Below, piece by piece: positions 1 through 9,707 of a DNA stretch of 64,000 bases. Numbering within the stretch: the stretch's first letter is position 1; every line of letters starts with the position of its first letter. The notes below the pieces were generated by a model. The model made no database searches, was not told the DNA's origin, and saw nothing but the letters and a program-made list of their open reading frames with translations. This stretch comes from Caulobacter sp. (lineage in GTDB: Bacteria > Pseudomonadota > Alphaproteobacteria > Caulobacterales > Caulobacteraceae): the NCBI GenBank assembly GCA_026225565.1, contig JAMFTA010000063.1, positions 16,862-80,861 on the forward strand. The letters run 5' to 3'. The translations under genes were made by a program, and so were the position numbers.

Positions 1-397
1 TTTCTTCGACGTGCTGCGCCGCCACCGCACCGAAACCGGCCGTCAGGCGCTGCAGAGCGTCTTGGCCCAATACCTCCCGCGCCGCCTCGCTCAGCATATC
101 GCCGACACCGAGGGCGCTGCCGGCAATATCGCCGACGCCAACGATAAGCTCTTGCGCCGGATCGCGGACGCGGTGAACCGCTGGACCGTCAAGCCGGTGG
201 GGTCGGAGGGATACCGCACGGCGGAAGTCACCCTCGGCGGCGTCGACACCGCCGGGCTCGATCAACGCACCATGCAGGCTCGGAGCGTGCCGGGGCTCTA
301 CTTCATCGGCGAGGTGGTGGACGTCACCGGCTGGCTCGGCGGCTATAATTTCCAATGGGCCTGGGCCAGCGGCTGGAGCGCCGGGCAGGCGGCCTGA
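1..397 (+). CDS. BaiN/HI0933-like FAD-dependent oxidoreductase, C-terminal fragment
   Basis: The reading frame is open from the window edge, so the true start lies upstream and only about the last 130 residues are seen. The C-terminal segment has the pattern of the HI0933/YhiN/BaiN flavoprotein family: a TAEVTLGGVDT stretch followed by GLYFIGEVVDVTGWLGGYN and a final FQWAWASG, which in this family closes around the FAD. The physiological substrate of most members is unknown, and this copy cannot be refined further. It ends 46 nt before the convergent methyltransferase gene. Confidence 0.85.
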   Translation, partial: FFDVLRRHRTETGRQALQSVLAQYLPRRLAQHIADTEGAAGNIADANDKLLRRIADAVNRWTVKPVGSEGYRTAEVTLGGVDTAGLDQRTMQARSVPGLYFIGEVVDVTGWLGGYNFQWAWASGWSAGQAA

Positions 398-443
398 TCC
401 GACCTTGTCCATGCGCCCTCGGGCAGGGCTGCCCGCGGTCGCC

Positions 444-1211
444 TTACGTCCAACCCAAGGCCTCTTCGCCCCGTAAAATAGCGTCCGCTTCGAGGGTGTG
501 CTTTCCACCGCCGCGCTCATGTATCACCAGGGGCGGCAAGAGCGCCAAGGGCGCCCGCCCCGTCTTGATCGCCCGCACCAAGACCCGCTTGGCCGGCTGA
601 TCGGCGAAAGGATGGATGGGCCGGATGCGGAAGGAGCCTGCGCCGGCGCCGAGCAGGGCGAGCAGGTCCGCCAGCCGGTCCGCGCGGTGGATGACCACGA
701 TGCGGCCGCCCTCGCGCACGGCCTTCAACAGGAACTGGGTCCAGGCCTCCAATCCCCCATCCGCCAGCCAGGCCTCGCGCTTGGCCGGGTGAGGGCCGCG
801 CAGGCCGGTCGGGTCGTCGAAGAAGGGCGGATTGGCGAAGGCGGCGTCGAAGGGCGCAAGATCGAGGGCGGCGAATCGCCGATCCACGTCGCCCGCCACG
901 GCTGCCGCCGTCGCGTCCATGGCGTTCAAGGTGATGTTGCGCTGGGCGAGAGCCAGGGCGGCCGCATCCCGCTCGACCCCTATGAATAGGCTCTGCGGCG
1001 CGCGGCGGGCGGCCTGCAACAAGGCCGCGCCGGGCCCACAGCCCGCTTCGATAATCCGCTCGCCGGGCTGGCTATGGATGGCGGCGGCCAGCAGGGCGGC
1101 GTCCATCCCCGCCCGGTAGCCGACGGCAGGTTGCAGCAGCCGCACGCGACCGCCGAGCAGCAGGCTTTCCCGCACGTCCACCGCCTCCGATGGGATGAGA
1201 TTGTTCGACAT
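444..1211 (-). CDS. TrmN6-like tRNA (adenine37-N6)-methyltransferase family protein
   Basis: This 255-residue SAM-dependent methyltransferase has the Rossmann motif IEAGCGPGAALLQA and the NPPFFDDP catalytic motif that marks N6-adenine methyltransferases. It matches the tRNA1(Val) A37-N6 methyltransferase (TrmN6/YfiC-like) group in length and motif order. The frame stays open further upstream, but the ATG giving MSNNLIPSEAVDV is the natural start: the conserved fold begins just after it, and the extension would run into the divergent ispB gene. The exact tRNA target is inferred from family only. It is divergent from ispB across about 80 nt. Confidence 0.8.
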   Translation of the reverse strand: MSNNLIPSEAVDVRESLLLGGRVRLLQPAVGYRAGMDAALLAAAIHSQPGERIIEAGCGPGAALLQAARRAPQSLFIGVERDAAALALAQRNITLNAMDATAAAVAGDVDRRFAALDLAPFDAAFANPPFFDDPTGLRGPHPAKREAWLADGGLEAWTQFLLKAVREGGRIVVIHRADRLADLLALLGAGAGSFRIRPIHPFADQPAKRVLVRAIKTGRAPLALLPPLVIHERGGGKHTLEADAILRGEEALGWT

Positions 1212-1290
1212 GGCGCGGCGTAATCGAAGTCTATATGGATGTTGGGCCGCGCATTGTGCGCAGCCTTGGCCCATCCGCGCCAGTCGGCGT

Positions 1291-2316
1291 GTGCAGGAGT
1301 TCGACTTGGACGCACTGGTCGCGCCCGTCTCACGCCCCAAGGGGTCGGTGGAGCGTCTTGTCCGTCTGGCTGCGGCCGACATGGCGGCGGTGGACGCCTT
1401 GATCCGAGATCGGATGGATAGCCCGGTGCTGGTGATCCCGGCCTTGGCAGAGCATCTGATCGAAGCCGGCGGCAAGCGCCTGCGCCCGCTGCTCACCGTG
1501 GCGGCGGCGCGCCTTGCTGGCGCCAAAACCGAGGGGCACCTGAAGCTGGCGGCGGCGGTGGAGTTCATTCACACCGCCACCCTTCTGCACGACGATGTGG
1601 TGGATGGCTCCGAGCGCCGGCGCGGCAAGGTGGCGGCGCATTTGATCTGGGGCGCGGCCTCCAGCGTCTTGGTAGGCGATTTCCTGTTTGCGCGGGCCTT
1701 TGAGCTGATGGTGGAGACAGGGTCCTTGCCGGCGCTCGGCATCCTCGCCCGCGCCTCCCGGGTGATCGCCGAGGGCGAGGTGATGCAACTCACCGGCGCC
1801 CACGATATGAATTTGACCGAGGCGCTCTATCTGCAGATTATTTCCGCCAAGACGGCGGAGCTTTTCGCGGCGGCGGCGGAAGCGGGGGCGACGGCGGCGA
1901 ACGCCTCGCCGGCGGCGGTGGCCGGTCTGCGCGACTATGGGCTGAAATTGGGCTTGGCGTTCCAGCTGGTCGATGACGCCCTCGACTACGGCGGCGTTTC
2001 TGAAATGCTCGGTAAGGACGCCGGAGACGATTTCCGTGAAGGCAAGGCGACCTTGCCGTTGATCCTGGCCATCGCGCGCTCTGGGCCCAAGGAAGCCGCC
2101 TTCTGGATTCGCACCATCGATAGGCGCGAACAGACGGAGGGTGATTTTAAGCGCGCGCGGGAATTGGTGTTGGGTTCCGGTGCGGTGGAAAGCACCTTGC
2201 AATTCGCACAGGACCACGCCGAGGAGGCGAAAATGGCGCTCGGCCTGTTTCCCGCTGGCCCCTGGCGCGACGCCTTGTATGAACTGGCGGACTTTGCGGT
2301 TAGCCGCGCCGCTTAA
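1291..2316 (+). CDS. ispB: Long-chain polyprenyl (octaprenyl-type) diphosphate synthase
   Basis: This 341-residue trans-prenyltransferase condenses IPP onto an allylic diphosphate to make the ubiquinone side chain. Both aspartate-rich motifs are present, LLHDDVVDGS (first) and QLVDDALDYGG (second), with GGKRLRP at the N-terminal IPP site. The small residues before the first motif fit a long-chain synthase rather than an FPP synthase. The frame is open from 1195, but the GTG at 1291 gives the family's usual length and avoids overlap with the divergent methyltransferase. No clear Shine-Dalgarno sequence is visible, so the start is moderately certain. A second, shorter-chain prenyl synthase lies in the hopanoid region. 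Confidence 0.88.
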   Translation: MQEFDLDALVAPVSRPKGSVERLVRLAAADMAAVDALIRDRMDSPVLVIPALAEHLIEAGGKRLRPLLTVAAARLAGAKTEGHLKLAAAVEFIHTATLLHDDVVDGSERRRGKVAAHLIWGAASSVLVGDFLFARAFELMVETGSLPALGILARASRVIAEGEVMQLTGAHDMNLTEALYLQIISAKTAELFAAAAEAGATAANASPAAVAGLRDYGLKLGLAFQLVDDALDYGGVSEMLGKDAGDDFREGKATLPLILAIARSGPKEAAFWIRTIDRREQTEGDFKRARELVLGSGAVESTLQFAQDHAEEAKMALGLFPAGPWRDALYELADFAVSRAA

Positions 2317-2329
2317 TCGTGGCGCGCAC

Positions 2330-2362
2330 GGCTCGGTTTAGCGAAGACCGCCAGACCGAGCC
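2330..2362. terminator. Candidate bidirectional terminator between ispB and the glycine-zipper gene
   Basis: A 10-nt arm (2330-2339, GGCTCGGTTT) pairs with 2353-2362 (AGACCGAGCC) around a 13-nt loop. It lies exactly between two convergent genes. There is no long T-run, so Rho-independent function is inferred from position and stem. Confidence 0.45.
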
Positions 2363-2407
2363 CCAGACAAAGCCTTAGAGGGCGATCGAAATTCGATAGG
2401 CAGACCT

Positions 2408-2686
2408 TTAGTAGCCGCGGTGGTAGTAGGTGCGGCGGCTCGAGTAATGGCGATAATGCTTGTGGTGGTTGCTGACGGCGTTGCCGATCAGGGCGCCGCC
2501 GGCCGCGCCGATCAGGGTGCCGCCCACGCTGCCGTGGGTCAGGAGCGCGCCGGCGCCGGCGCCCGCCGCGCCGCCCAAGAGGGTGTTGCGGCCTTGCTCG
2601 CTGGCCATCGAGATCGACGGGGCGGCGACGCCGATGCTGAGGGCCGCCACGGCGGCTAAGCTGGCGATTTTAGTTACGATGGTCAT
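2408..2686 (-). CDS. Small secreted glycine-zipper protein
   Basis: This 92-residue protein has an N-terminal signal peptide (hydrophobic stretch at about residues 8-25, ending near APSISMA). A glycine-zipper segment follows (GGAAGAGAGALLTHGSVGG and GGALIGNAV), then a His/Tyr/Arg-rich tail. The pattern matches the glycine-zipper 2TM family of periplasmic or outer-membrane-associated small proteins, which are often stress-related. No specific function can be assigned. It is convergent with ispB and followed at its 5' side by the WecA-like gene on the same strand. Confidence 0.75.
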   Translation of the reverse strand: MTIVTKIASLAAVAALSIGVAAPSISMASEQGRNTLLGGAAGAGAGALLTHGSVGGTLIGAAGGALIGNAVSNHHKHYRHYSSRRTYYHRGY

Positions 2687-2747
2687 GGGGGACTCCAGTC
2701 TTGTTATCTTGGGTGAAGAACGCTGAGCTTGGCTATTACGTTCCCGA

Positions 2748-3788
2748 TCAGCGGTAGCGACGTCGAAATAGGAACCAGGCGGCGCCCGTCGCCGCTGCGG
2801 CGATGAGGAAGCCGGCGATCTGCACCGCCGGGCCGGCGGTCAGGAGGACGAGGGCTATGGCGGCGTAGAGCGTCATGATTCCATAAGCCCACACCGCCAG
2901 CCGAACATGGGAGCCGCCGCTGTGGGCGAGCCAGCGCTGGTAGAGGTGCTCGCTGTGGGCGTCCAGCAGCCGCTTTCCCTCCCGCGCCCGGCTGAGCAGG
3001 GTTAGCAGCACGTCCACGAGGAAGGGCAGGAGGGCCAGGGGGACGAACTGAAGGTAGACCGATCCGTGTCCGCCAGCGCCAGCGCCGATCACCGCCAGGG
3101 CGGCCAGAAGGAAGCTGGAGAAGACCGCGCCGGCGTCGCCCTGGAACAGCAGGGCCTTGGGAAAATTCCACGGCATGAAGCCGATCCCCGCCATCGCCGT
3201 CGCCAGGGCGGCGACTGCCAGCGCTGGATCGCCGCCCGCAAAGGCGGCTGCGGCGAAGGCCAGGAGGGCGATGGCCGCCGCGCCCGAGGCCAGGCCGTTG
3301 GCCCCGTCCATGAAGTTGACGGCGTTGGTGACCACCACCAGCCAGAGCGCAGTACCGATCACCCCGACGACGGGGCCGATCGGCAAGGCGAGGCGAGCGG
3401 TGATGGGAATGGCGTCGATGTGGGCGCCGGCTGCGGCGAAGGCCACGGATAGAACGATTTGGATCGCTAGCTTCAGCTTGGCGCCGAGGTCGAACAGATC
3501 GTCCAGCGCCCCGATCAGGCCAAGCAGCGCCGCGAAACCGAGGGCGGCGGCGATCCTACCGAGTTCCGCGGAGGGCGCGGGGGCCAGAGTGGCGAAGGTC
3601 AGGAGACCGAGCGCCGTTCCGGCGATGACGCCCAGGCCGCCTGCCGTGGGGGTCGGCGTCTTGTGAGCGCCCCGGTCGCGCGGGCGATCCACCGGCCCCG
3701 CCCAGGCGACGACGCCAGACAGCGCCGCCGACACCGCCAGAGACGCGGCGGCGGCGATGACGGCGGCGCCGGCGAGGGTCACCGGCAA
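2748..3788 (-). CDS. MraY/WecA-family glycosyl-1-phosphate transferase
   Basis: This 346-residue polytopic membrane protein belongs to glycosyltransferase family 4, whose members transfer a sugar-1-phosphate from a UDP-sugar to undecaprenyl phosphate. It has the family landmarks in order: TPTAGGLGVI near the N-terminus, ALDDLFDLGAKLKL (aspartate pair), VNFMDGANGLASG, FQGDAGAVF and the cytosolic histidine motif HSEHLYQRW. About ten membrane segments are visible. It is clearly different from the dcw mraY at 14358. Its role in O-antigen, capsule or other glycan initiation is inferred. It is 7 nt downstream of the aminotransferase gene, likely co-transcribed with it. Confidence 0.82.
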   Translation of the reverse strand: MPVTLAGAAVIAAAASLAVSAALSGVVAWAGPVDRPRDRGAHKTPTPTAGGLGVIAGTALGLLTFATLAPAPSAELGRIAAALGFAALLGLIGALDDLFDLGAKLKLAIQIVLSVAFAAAGAHIDAIPITARLALPIGPVVGVIGTALWLVVVTNAVNFMDGANGLASGAAAIALLAFAAAAFAGGDPALAVAALATAMAGIGFMPWNFPKALLFQGDAGAVFSSFLLAALAVIGAGAGGHGSVYLQFVPLALLPFLVDVLLTLLSRAREGKRLLDAHSEHLYQRWLAHSGGSHVRLAVWAYGIMTLYAAIALVLLTAGPAVQIAGFLIAAAATGAAWFLFRRRYR

Positions 3789-3795
3789 GCCGGCC

Positions 3796-5139
<1,344 letters not shown>

Positions 5140-5841
5140 CTACTGTGGCCCGCGCAGAGCGTCGACGACCGGCGCGGCCTTGGGTTGATCGGCTGGCGGT
5201 GCGTCAGCAGGCGCCGCTTCGGGCGCTGCAGGGGCGGACGCCGCGGCCTCGGACTTCAGCGCTTCGCCGAACAGGCTGGCATGATCGTAGAGGCGCTTGG
5301 CGGCCTTTTCGCAGGCGGGCGGCACTTCCCAGTTGCCCCAGTCGACCATGCGCCAGATGGGCGCCTTATTGCGGGTCGGACCCCAGATCTTGTAGCCCTG
5401 CAACTCGGCTTCGACGCCCTTCTGGTGGATGGCCACGGGGCTGGCCTTCTCTGCGGCCAGCAGGGCCTTTTCATACAAGGCCAGATAACGACGGTGCTCC
5501 TTGGCGATGGCGACGTCGGAGGCCTTGCGCTGGGCGGCCTTCGCCTTGCCCTCGAGGGAATCCATGTCCTTCTCGACGATGGGGTCGAGCTCCACCTGTC
5601 CCGATAGGGCGCCATGGCACCAGGCGACCAGGCCATAATCGTCCTTGGGCGCGCCGTCGGGCAGGGCGTCTTCCATCTGGACTTCGGTCAGCGGCTTGGG
5701 ATCGACGGCGGGTGTCGCGGCTGGCTCGTGGGGCGCGCTGGCGGCGATGGGCTGATCGGCGGTCGATTGATCCACGGGCGATGAAGCCGCCGGCTCGACG
5801 CCGGTAAGAGCCAGGGCGAAAAGAAGCGCGAACGCCATCAT
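5140..5841 (-). CDS. Hypothetical secreted protein
   Basis: This 233-residue protein is not assigned to a family I recognise. The ATG at 5841 follows GGAAG at Shine-Dalgarno distance and gives a short hydrophobic leader (MMAFALLFALALTG), probably a signal peptide. A Pro/Ala/Ser-rich linker follows, then a globular region with two notable segments: DDYGLVAWCHGALSG, and a Trp-rich part (YKIWGPTRN, WRMVDWGNWEVPPAC). The C-terminus is again Ala/Pro-rich. The frame extends further upstream to 6102, but that part has no leader or coding-like composition. It is probably a lineage-specific periplasmic protein. Confidence 0.7.
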   Translation of the reverse strand: MMAFALLFALALTGVEPAASSPVDQSTADQPIAASAPHEPAATPAVDPKPLTEVQMEDALPDGAPKDDYGLVAWCHGALSGQVELDPIVEKDMDSLEGKAKAAQRKASDVAIAKEHRRYLALYEKALLAAEKASPVAIHQKGVEAELQGYKIWGPTRNKAPIWRMVDWGNWEVPPACEKAAKRLYDHASLFGEALKSEAAASAPAAPEAAPADAPPADQPKAAPVVDALRGPQ

Positions 5842-6101
5842 AGGTCTTCCAAAACGGGGGCCGAGCGCGGATGGCCCAAAGGTCTGCAGGGATGCTGCAG
5901 GGGGCGTTTCTTTAGCCAAGCGCAGACCTGTGAACAATCGCTCAGGCTTGGGGCAATGGTGTGGCGGCTCGAAAAACATGCACTGATGCAGGAAAGTTGC
6001 GCGCGGGCGCCGTGCGTATTGACGCGCGCGCCTGCGGCTCCGACATTGCAGGGAAGCCGGACGATCCGTCCCGCGAGCGGATCCTAACCAGGGAGCGTGC
6101 A

Positions 6102-6431
6102 ATGGTCAGCCATTTGCGACTGAAAGAGATGGGCGCCGCTCTGGACGGAGCCAGATCGCCGGGCGTAGCGCGGGTCACCCTCGCTGGCCTGACCGGTTCC
6201 TTGGCCACGGTGACGGCCCTGGCTGTCGGTTCGGTGCTCGCCCTGATGTTCGCCGCCACCCTGGCGGTGGTGTTGGTGCTGGCCGTATGCCTTGCGGCGG
6301 TCGCCGCGACGGCTTGGCGGTTTCAACGAAGGGCGTTGCGGCGCGGCCCCCTCGGCGCGGGCGGCCCGGTGATCGAGGCGCACAAGGTCGGCCACTCCTG
6401 GGTCGCCTACGGCTGGGACCGCCAGGCCTAG
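6102..6431 (+). CDS. Small membrane protein of unknown function
   Basis: This 109-residue protein starts at an ATG preceded by GGGAG (6091-6095). It has a polar N-terminus (MVSHLRLKEMGAAL) and two adjacent hydrophobic stretches (about residues 25-42 and 45-65), followed by an Arg-rich cytosolic segment and a short tail ending in WDRQA. The shape resembles a phage-holin or YqjD-like small membrane protein, but no family can be assigned. It is divergent from the hypothetical secreted protein gene across 260 nt and lies 53 nt upstream of the amidase gene. Confidence 0.65.
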   Translation: MVSHLRLKEMGAALDGARSPGVARVTLAGLTGSLATVTALAVGSVLALMFAATLAVVLVLAVCLAAVAATAWRFQRRALRRGPLGAGGPVIEAHKVGHSWVAYGWDRQA

Positions 6432-6484
6432 CGCCCAGGCCTCCCCGCCCTTGCCTTGGCGGCGGTTTCCACCGATAGGCGGCC

Positions 6485-7210
6485 ATGCCTTGCATGATCG
6501 ACGCGCCGTCCCCCAATTTCGACGCCCGCACGGCGCCGCCTTCCATGCTGGTGCTGCATTATACCGGCATGGCCACCGGCGAGGCGGCCCTGGTCCGCCT
6601 GCGCGATCCTGCGGCCAAGGTTTCGGCCCACTACATGATCGAGGAGGACGGGACTTCCTACGCCCTGGTGCCAGAGGAGCGGCGGGCCTGGCACGCCGGG
6701 GTCTCCTACTGGCGGGGCGAGCGCGACCTGAACGGCGCCTCGGTGGGGATCGAGTTGGTCAATCCCGGCCACGAGCACGGCTATCGCTGGTTCCCAGAGG
6801 CGCAGATCGAGGCTCTGATCGTCCTGATCGGCGAGATCCGCGGCCGCTGGATCATCCCCGACCACAATATCCTCGGCCATTCCGACATCGCTCCCGATCG
6901 CAAGCAGGACCCAGGGGAACGCTTCCCCTGGGCGCGTCTGCACCAGGCCGGCCACGGGATCTGGGTTCCGCCGCAGGTGGCGCCCGGCGCCGCCCTGCAC
7001 GAGGGCGACGAGGGGGTGGGCGTGTTCGCCCTGCAGGCGGGGCTCAATCGGCTTGGCTATGAAAGCCCTCCGTCCGGCCAGTTCGACGCCCATACCCGCG
7101 CGCTGGTCGTCGCCTTCCAGCGCCACTGGCGTCCAGAGGTCTGCGACGGGGCGGCGGATGGGGAGACCCGCGCCACCCTGATGGCCGTGTTGCGGGCGGC
7201 GGCGGAGTAG
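6485..7210 (+). CDS. N-acetylmuramoyl-L-alanine amidase (AmpD-like) with C-terminal peptidoglycan-binding domain
   Basis: This 241-residue protein has an N-terminal Amidase_2 domain: LVLHYTGM with a zinc-ligand His, SAHYMIEEDG, and GHSDIAPDRKQDPGERFPW carrying the second His and the Asp ligand. A C-terminal PG_binding_1 domain follows from about residue 180 (GVFALQAGLNRLGYESP to GETRATLMAVL). It cleaves the MurNAc-L-Ala bond. There is no convincing signal peptide, so a cytosolic AmpD-type recycling role is the better reading. This fits the presence of amgK and murU later in the window. Confidence 0.87.
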   Translation: MPCMIDAPSPNFDARTAPPSMLVLHYTGMATGEAALVRLRDPAAKVSAHYMIEEDGTSYALVPEERRAWHAGVSYWRGERDLNGASVGIELVNPGHEHGYRWFPEAQIEALIVLIGEIRGRWIIPDHNILGHSDIAPDRKQDPGERFPWARLHQAGHGIWVPPQVAPGAALHEGDEGVGVFALQAGLNRLGYESPPSGQFDAHTRALVVAFQRHWRPEVCDGAADGETRATLMAVLRAAAE

Positions 7211-7278
7211 TCTTTGCAATTGGATTGAGATGGGATCGGCGGCTTGACCCCGCTCGCCGCCTCCCTCACCCTGGCGGG

Positions 7279-7680
7279 GAGCCAGACGGCTGGGCGATCG
7301 CGGTTCCTCTCCTCGCGGGAGGGGTCGAGGAAAGTCCGGGCTCCACAGCGACAAGGTGGCGGATAACGACCGCCGGGGGCGACCCCAGGGATAGCGCCAC
7401 AGAAAGTAAACCGCCCTCGGTTTCGATCGAAGGTAAGGGTGAAAGGGTGGGGTAAGAGCCCACCGCGGACCGGGCGACCGGGACGGCATGGCAAGCCCCG
7501 CCTGGAGCAAGACCGAATAGGGAGAGCGCGCCAGGGCCCAGGTTCTGGCAGGGTCGTCGCTGATCCGAGCTCTCCGGGTTGGTCGCGAGAACCGTTCAGC
7601 AATGGGCGGTCCAGAGGAATGATCGTCGCGCCTTTTTTCGGAAAGGCGGCACAGAACCCGGCTTACAGGCCGTCTGGCTC
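7279..7680 (+). ncRNA. rnpB: RNase P RNA (bacterial type A)
   Basis: The catalytic RNA of RNase P matures tRNA 5' ends. The conserved 5' core GAGGAAAGTCCGGGCTCC is at 7327-7344, ACAGAAAGTAAACCGCC follows, and the 3' core ACAGAACCCGGCTTACAG is at 7651-7668. The ends are set by a perfect 11-bp P1 helix: GAGCCAGACGG (7279-7289) pairs with CCGTCTGGCTC (7670-7680). The length of about 402 nt is normal for alphaproteobacteria. It lies directly upstream of the mraZ promoter region. Confidence 0.95.
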
Positions 7681-7792
7681 AACAATTTCAATGTTTTAAG
7701 AGATTTCTCAGGGATAGGCGCGCAGGGTGCGCAAATTTGTTCTATGTATGTTCCGTTAATAACTTGTGAACCAAATACAGCCAGTTATCGCA

Positions 7793-7827
7793 GCCCACTT
7801 AGTGTCATTGTATCCCAATTGATCCCA
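7793..7827. promoter_or_regulatory. Candidate MraZ operator: 10-bp-phased CCCA (TGGG) repeats
   Basis: CCCA occurs at 7794-7797, 7814-7817 and 7824-7827, in 10-bp register, with a degenerate copy (GTCA) at 7804-7807 filling the missing phase. The last two read TCCCA-N5-TCCCA, the reverse complement of TGGGA-N5-TGGGA. MraZ is known to bind TGGG-type direct repeats with 5-nt spacers upstream of its own gene in E. coli. The orientation relative to the promoter was not checked against a known site. Confidence 0.55.
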
Positions 7828-7835
7828 TGTTAACC
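7819..7835 (+). promoter_or_regulatory. Near-consensus CtrA site upstream of mraZ
   Basis: TTGA-N7-TTAACC differs by one base from the CtrA consensus TTAA-N7-TTAACC. It overlaps the last CCCA repeat of the candidate MraZ operator, so the two factors would compete or cooperate here. This is inference from sequence only. Confidence 0.4.
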
Positions 7836-7906
7836 CTGTCGTGGGGCGCATGAGGAGATCTGTGTCCCGCGACCGGTCCGGGCAGGCCGATGAGGGGTAG
7901 GCGGGC

Positions 7907-8386
7907 GTGTTTCTCGCGACGTTTGAGAAGCAGTTGGACGCAAAACGGCGCATCGTCGTGCCGGCGGAATTCCGCGCTCTGGTCGCTGGCCCCTTCGACG
8001 GCGTGTTCTGCTTTCCTTCGATCGCCGCCGACTGCCTGGAGGGGGGCGGCCAGCCTCTGTTCCAGCATTATCAAGGGCTGATCGGCGAGCTGCCGTTCGG
8101 CGATCCTTTGCGCGACGCGTTGGAGACGGTGGTGCTCGGGGGCATGAACCGGCTCGGCTTCGACACCGCCGGCAGAATCACTCTGCCGGACGAACTCTGT
8201 CAGCAGTTCGGTCTGACCGACTGGGTGACGGTGGTCGGGCTCGGCGACCGGTTCCAGATCTGGGAGCGGGAAGCCTTCCGCGTCCACCGCGCCGCCCAGC
8301 GCCTGGTGGCGCGCGAGGGTTTGGCCAATCTGAGATTGCAGCAGCGGGCGGCTCTGCCGTCTGTGGCCGCCGGGGGGGCGGCATGA
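7907..8386 (+). CDS. mraZ: Transcriptional regulator MraZ
   Basis: This 159-residue two-SpoVT/AbrB-domain protein heads the division and cell-wall cluster. The N-terminal half has [18 protein letters not shown] and the second half repeats it as [20 protein letters not shown], each carrying the DNA-contacting xxGR/KRR turn of the family. The GTG start at 7907 follows GGGGTAGGCGG. MraZ represses its own promoter in other bacteria, and candidate operator repeats lie about 80-115 nt upstream. Its stop overlaps the rsmH start in an ATGA junction, so the two are translationally coupled. Confidence 0.93.
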   Translation: MFLATFEKQLDAKRRIVVPAEFRALVAGPFDGVFCFPSIAADCLEGGGQPLFQHYQGLIGELPFGDPLRDALETVVLGGMNRLGFDTAGRITLPDELCQQFGLTDWVTVVGLGDRFQIWEREAFRVHRAAQRLVAREGLANLRLQQRAALPSVAAGGAA

Positions 8387-9354
8387 CGGCCATATCGCCA
8401 CATGTCCCGGTGCTGTTGGCCGAGGTGCTGGAGGCCATGGCCCCCGCGCCCGGCGCCGATCTGATTGACGCCACCTTTGGCGCGGGAGGCTATGCCAGAG
8501 CCCTTTTGCAGGCCGGCGCCAGCGTTACAGCCTTCGATCGGGACCCGACCGCGACCCTTTTCGCCGAGACCGTGAGCCACGACTATCCGGGCAAATTTCG
8601 CTTCATTTCTCGTCGATTTTCTGAACTGGAGGCGGGACTAAAGGACGCGGCGGCCGAAAACGCCCCCAAAATGGGTTACAACGGGATCGTTTTCGATCTC
8701 GGCGTCTCGTCCATGCAGCTTGATGAGGCCGAGCGCGGCTTTTCTTTCATGCGGGATGGACCACTGGACATGCGAATGGGCGCGGACGGGCCTTCAGCGG
8801 CCGATCTGGTTAACCATGAGGCCGAGGCCGACCTCGCCCACATCATCTGGCTCTATGGCGAGGAGCGCAAATCGCGCCGCATCGCCTCGGCCCTGGTGCG
8901 CCGACGGGCGGAGCGGCCGTTCACCACCACTCTGGATCTGGCGGAGGTGGTCGAGAAGGCGCTCGGCGGACGTCGCGGCGCCCCCACCCATCCGGCCACC
9001 CGCACCTTCCAGGCCCTGCGCATCGCCGTCAACGAGGAGTTGACCGAGCTGGAGGCGGCGCTGGACGCGGCCGAGCGGAGTCTGGTCGAGGGCGGGCGGT
9101 TGGTGGTGGTCACCTTCCATTCGTTGGAGGACCGCATCGTCAAGGCCTTCATGACCGCCCGCTCGGGGCGTCTGCCGGGGGGCTCGCGCCACCGGCCGCC
9201 CGAGGCCCAGGGGCCGCGCCCCACCTTCACCCTTTTATTCAACGGCGCGCAAAGTCCGGGGGAGGCGGAGCTGTCCGCCAACCCCCGCGCACGCTCGGCC
9301 AAGCTGCGCGCCGCCGTCCGCACCGACGCCCTCGCCTGGAGGGTCGCCGCATGA
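8383..9354 (+). CDS. rsmH: 16S rRNA (cytosine1402-N4)-methyltransferase
   Basis: This 323-residue RsmH (MraW) methylates N4 of C1402 in the decoding site of 16S rRNA. SAM-binding motif I reads [14 protein letters not shown]. The family signature [20 protein letters not shown] and the C-terminal [10 protein letters not shown] block are intact. Its length is normal. It overlaps mraZ and ftsL by 4 nt on either side, typical of a tightly coupled dcw operon. Confidence 0.96.
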   Translation: MTAISPHVPVLLAEVLEAMAPAPGADLIDATFGAGGYARALLQAGASVTAFDRDPTATLFAETVSHDYPGKFRFISRRFSELEAGLKDAAAENAPKMGYNGIVFDLGVSSMQLDEAERGFSFMRDGPLDMRMGADGPSAADLVNHEAEADLAHIIWLYGEERKSRRIASALVRRRAERPFTTTLDLAEVVEKALGGRRGAPTHPATRTFQALRIAVNEELTELEAALDAAERSLVEGGRLVVVTFHSLEDRIVKAFMTARSGRLPGGSRHRPPEAQGPRPTFTLLFNGAQSPGEAELSANPRARSAKLRAAVRTDALAWRVAA

Positions 9355-9707
9355 GCCCGCTCGCGTCCGTGGCTCGCTTCTTCAGAAGCCTATTCGAGCG
9401 CCGGGTCCGCGGCGTCAGGGTGGTGGAGGCCGCCGGCTTCGCCTCCCTGGTCGTCCTGGTGCTCGGGGTCTACTTCGCCAAGGCCGGAGCTGGGGCGGAG
9501 GGCGCGCAGATCGCTGACACCACCCGTCAGATCGCCACGGAAGAGCAAAGGGTGCGTCTCCTCCGCGCCGAGTTGTCGCGCCTGGAGGCGCCCGAACGGT
9601 TGGAGCGGCTTTCCACCCAGTACCTCGGCATGGCTCCCGCCACGCCCAAGCAGGAAGCAGTCCCCGACGCCCTGGCCAATCTGGCTCATCCGGGAGTGGC
9701 CCGATGA
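9351..9707 (+). CDS. ftsL: Cell division protein FtsL
   Basis: This 118-residue bitopic membrane protein has a short cytosolic N-terminus, one membrane segment (about residues 28-45, [16 protein letters not shown]) and a periplasmic coiled-coil region ([22 protein letters not shown]) ending in the [14 protein letters not shown] motif common to FtsL. FtsL bridges FtsB and FtsQ and activates FtsW/FtsI septal synthesis. Sequence identity in this family is low, so the call also rests on its position between rsmH and ftsI, with 4-nt overlaps to both. Confidence 0.88.
   Translation: MSPLASVARFFRSLFERRVRGVRVVEAAGFASLVVLVLGVYFAKAGAGAEGAQIADTTRQIATEEQRVRLLRAELSRLEAPERLERLSTQYLGMAPATPKQEAVPDALANLAHPGVAR

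Larger units (their letters stand above)
7681..7906 (+). promoter_or_regulatory. rnpB-mraZ intergenic region (dcw cluster promoter)
   Basis: This 226-nt AT-richer gap must hold the main promoter of the dcw cluster, since nothing upstream on this strand reads in except rnpB. It contains the phased CCCA repeats and the CtrA-like site described separately. A purine-rich ribosome site (GAGGGGTAGGCGG) precedes the GTG start of mraZ. I could not confidently place -35/-10 hexamers. Confidence 0.55.
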
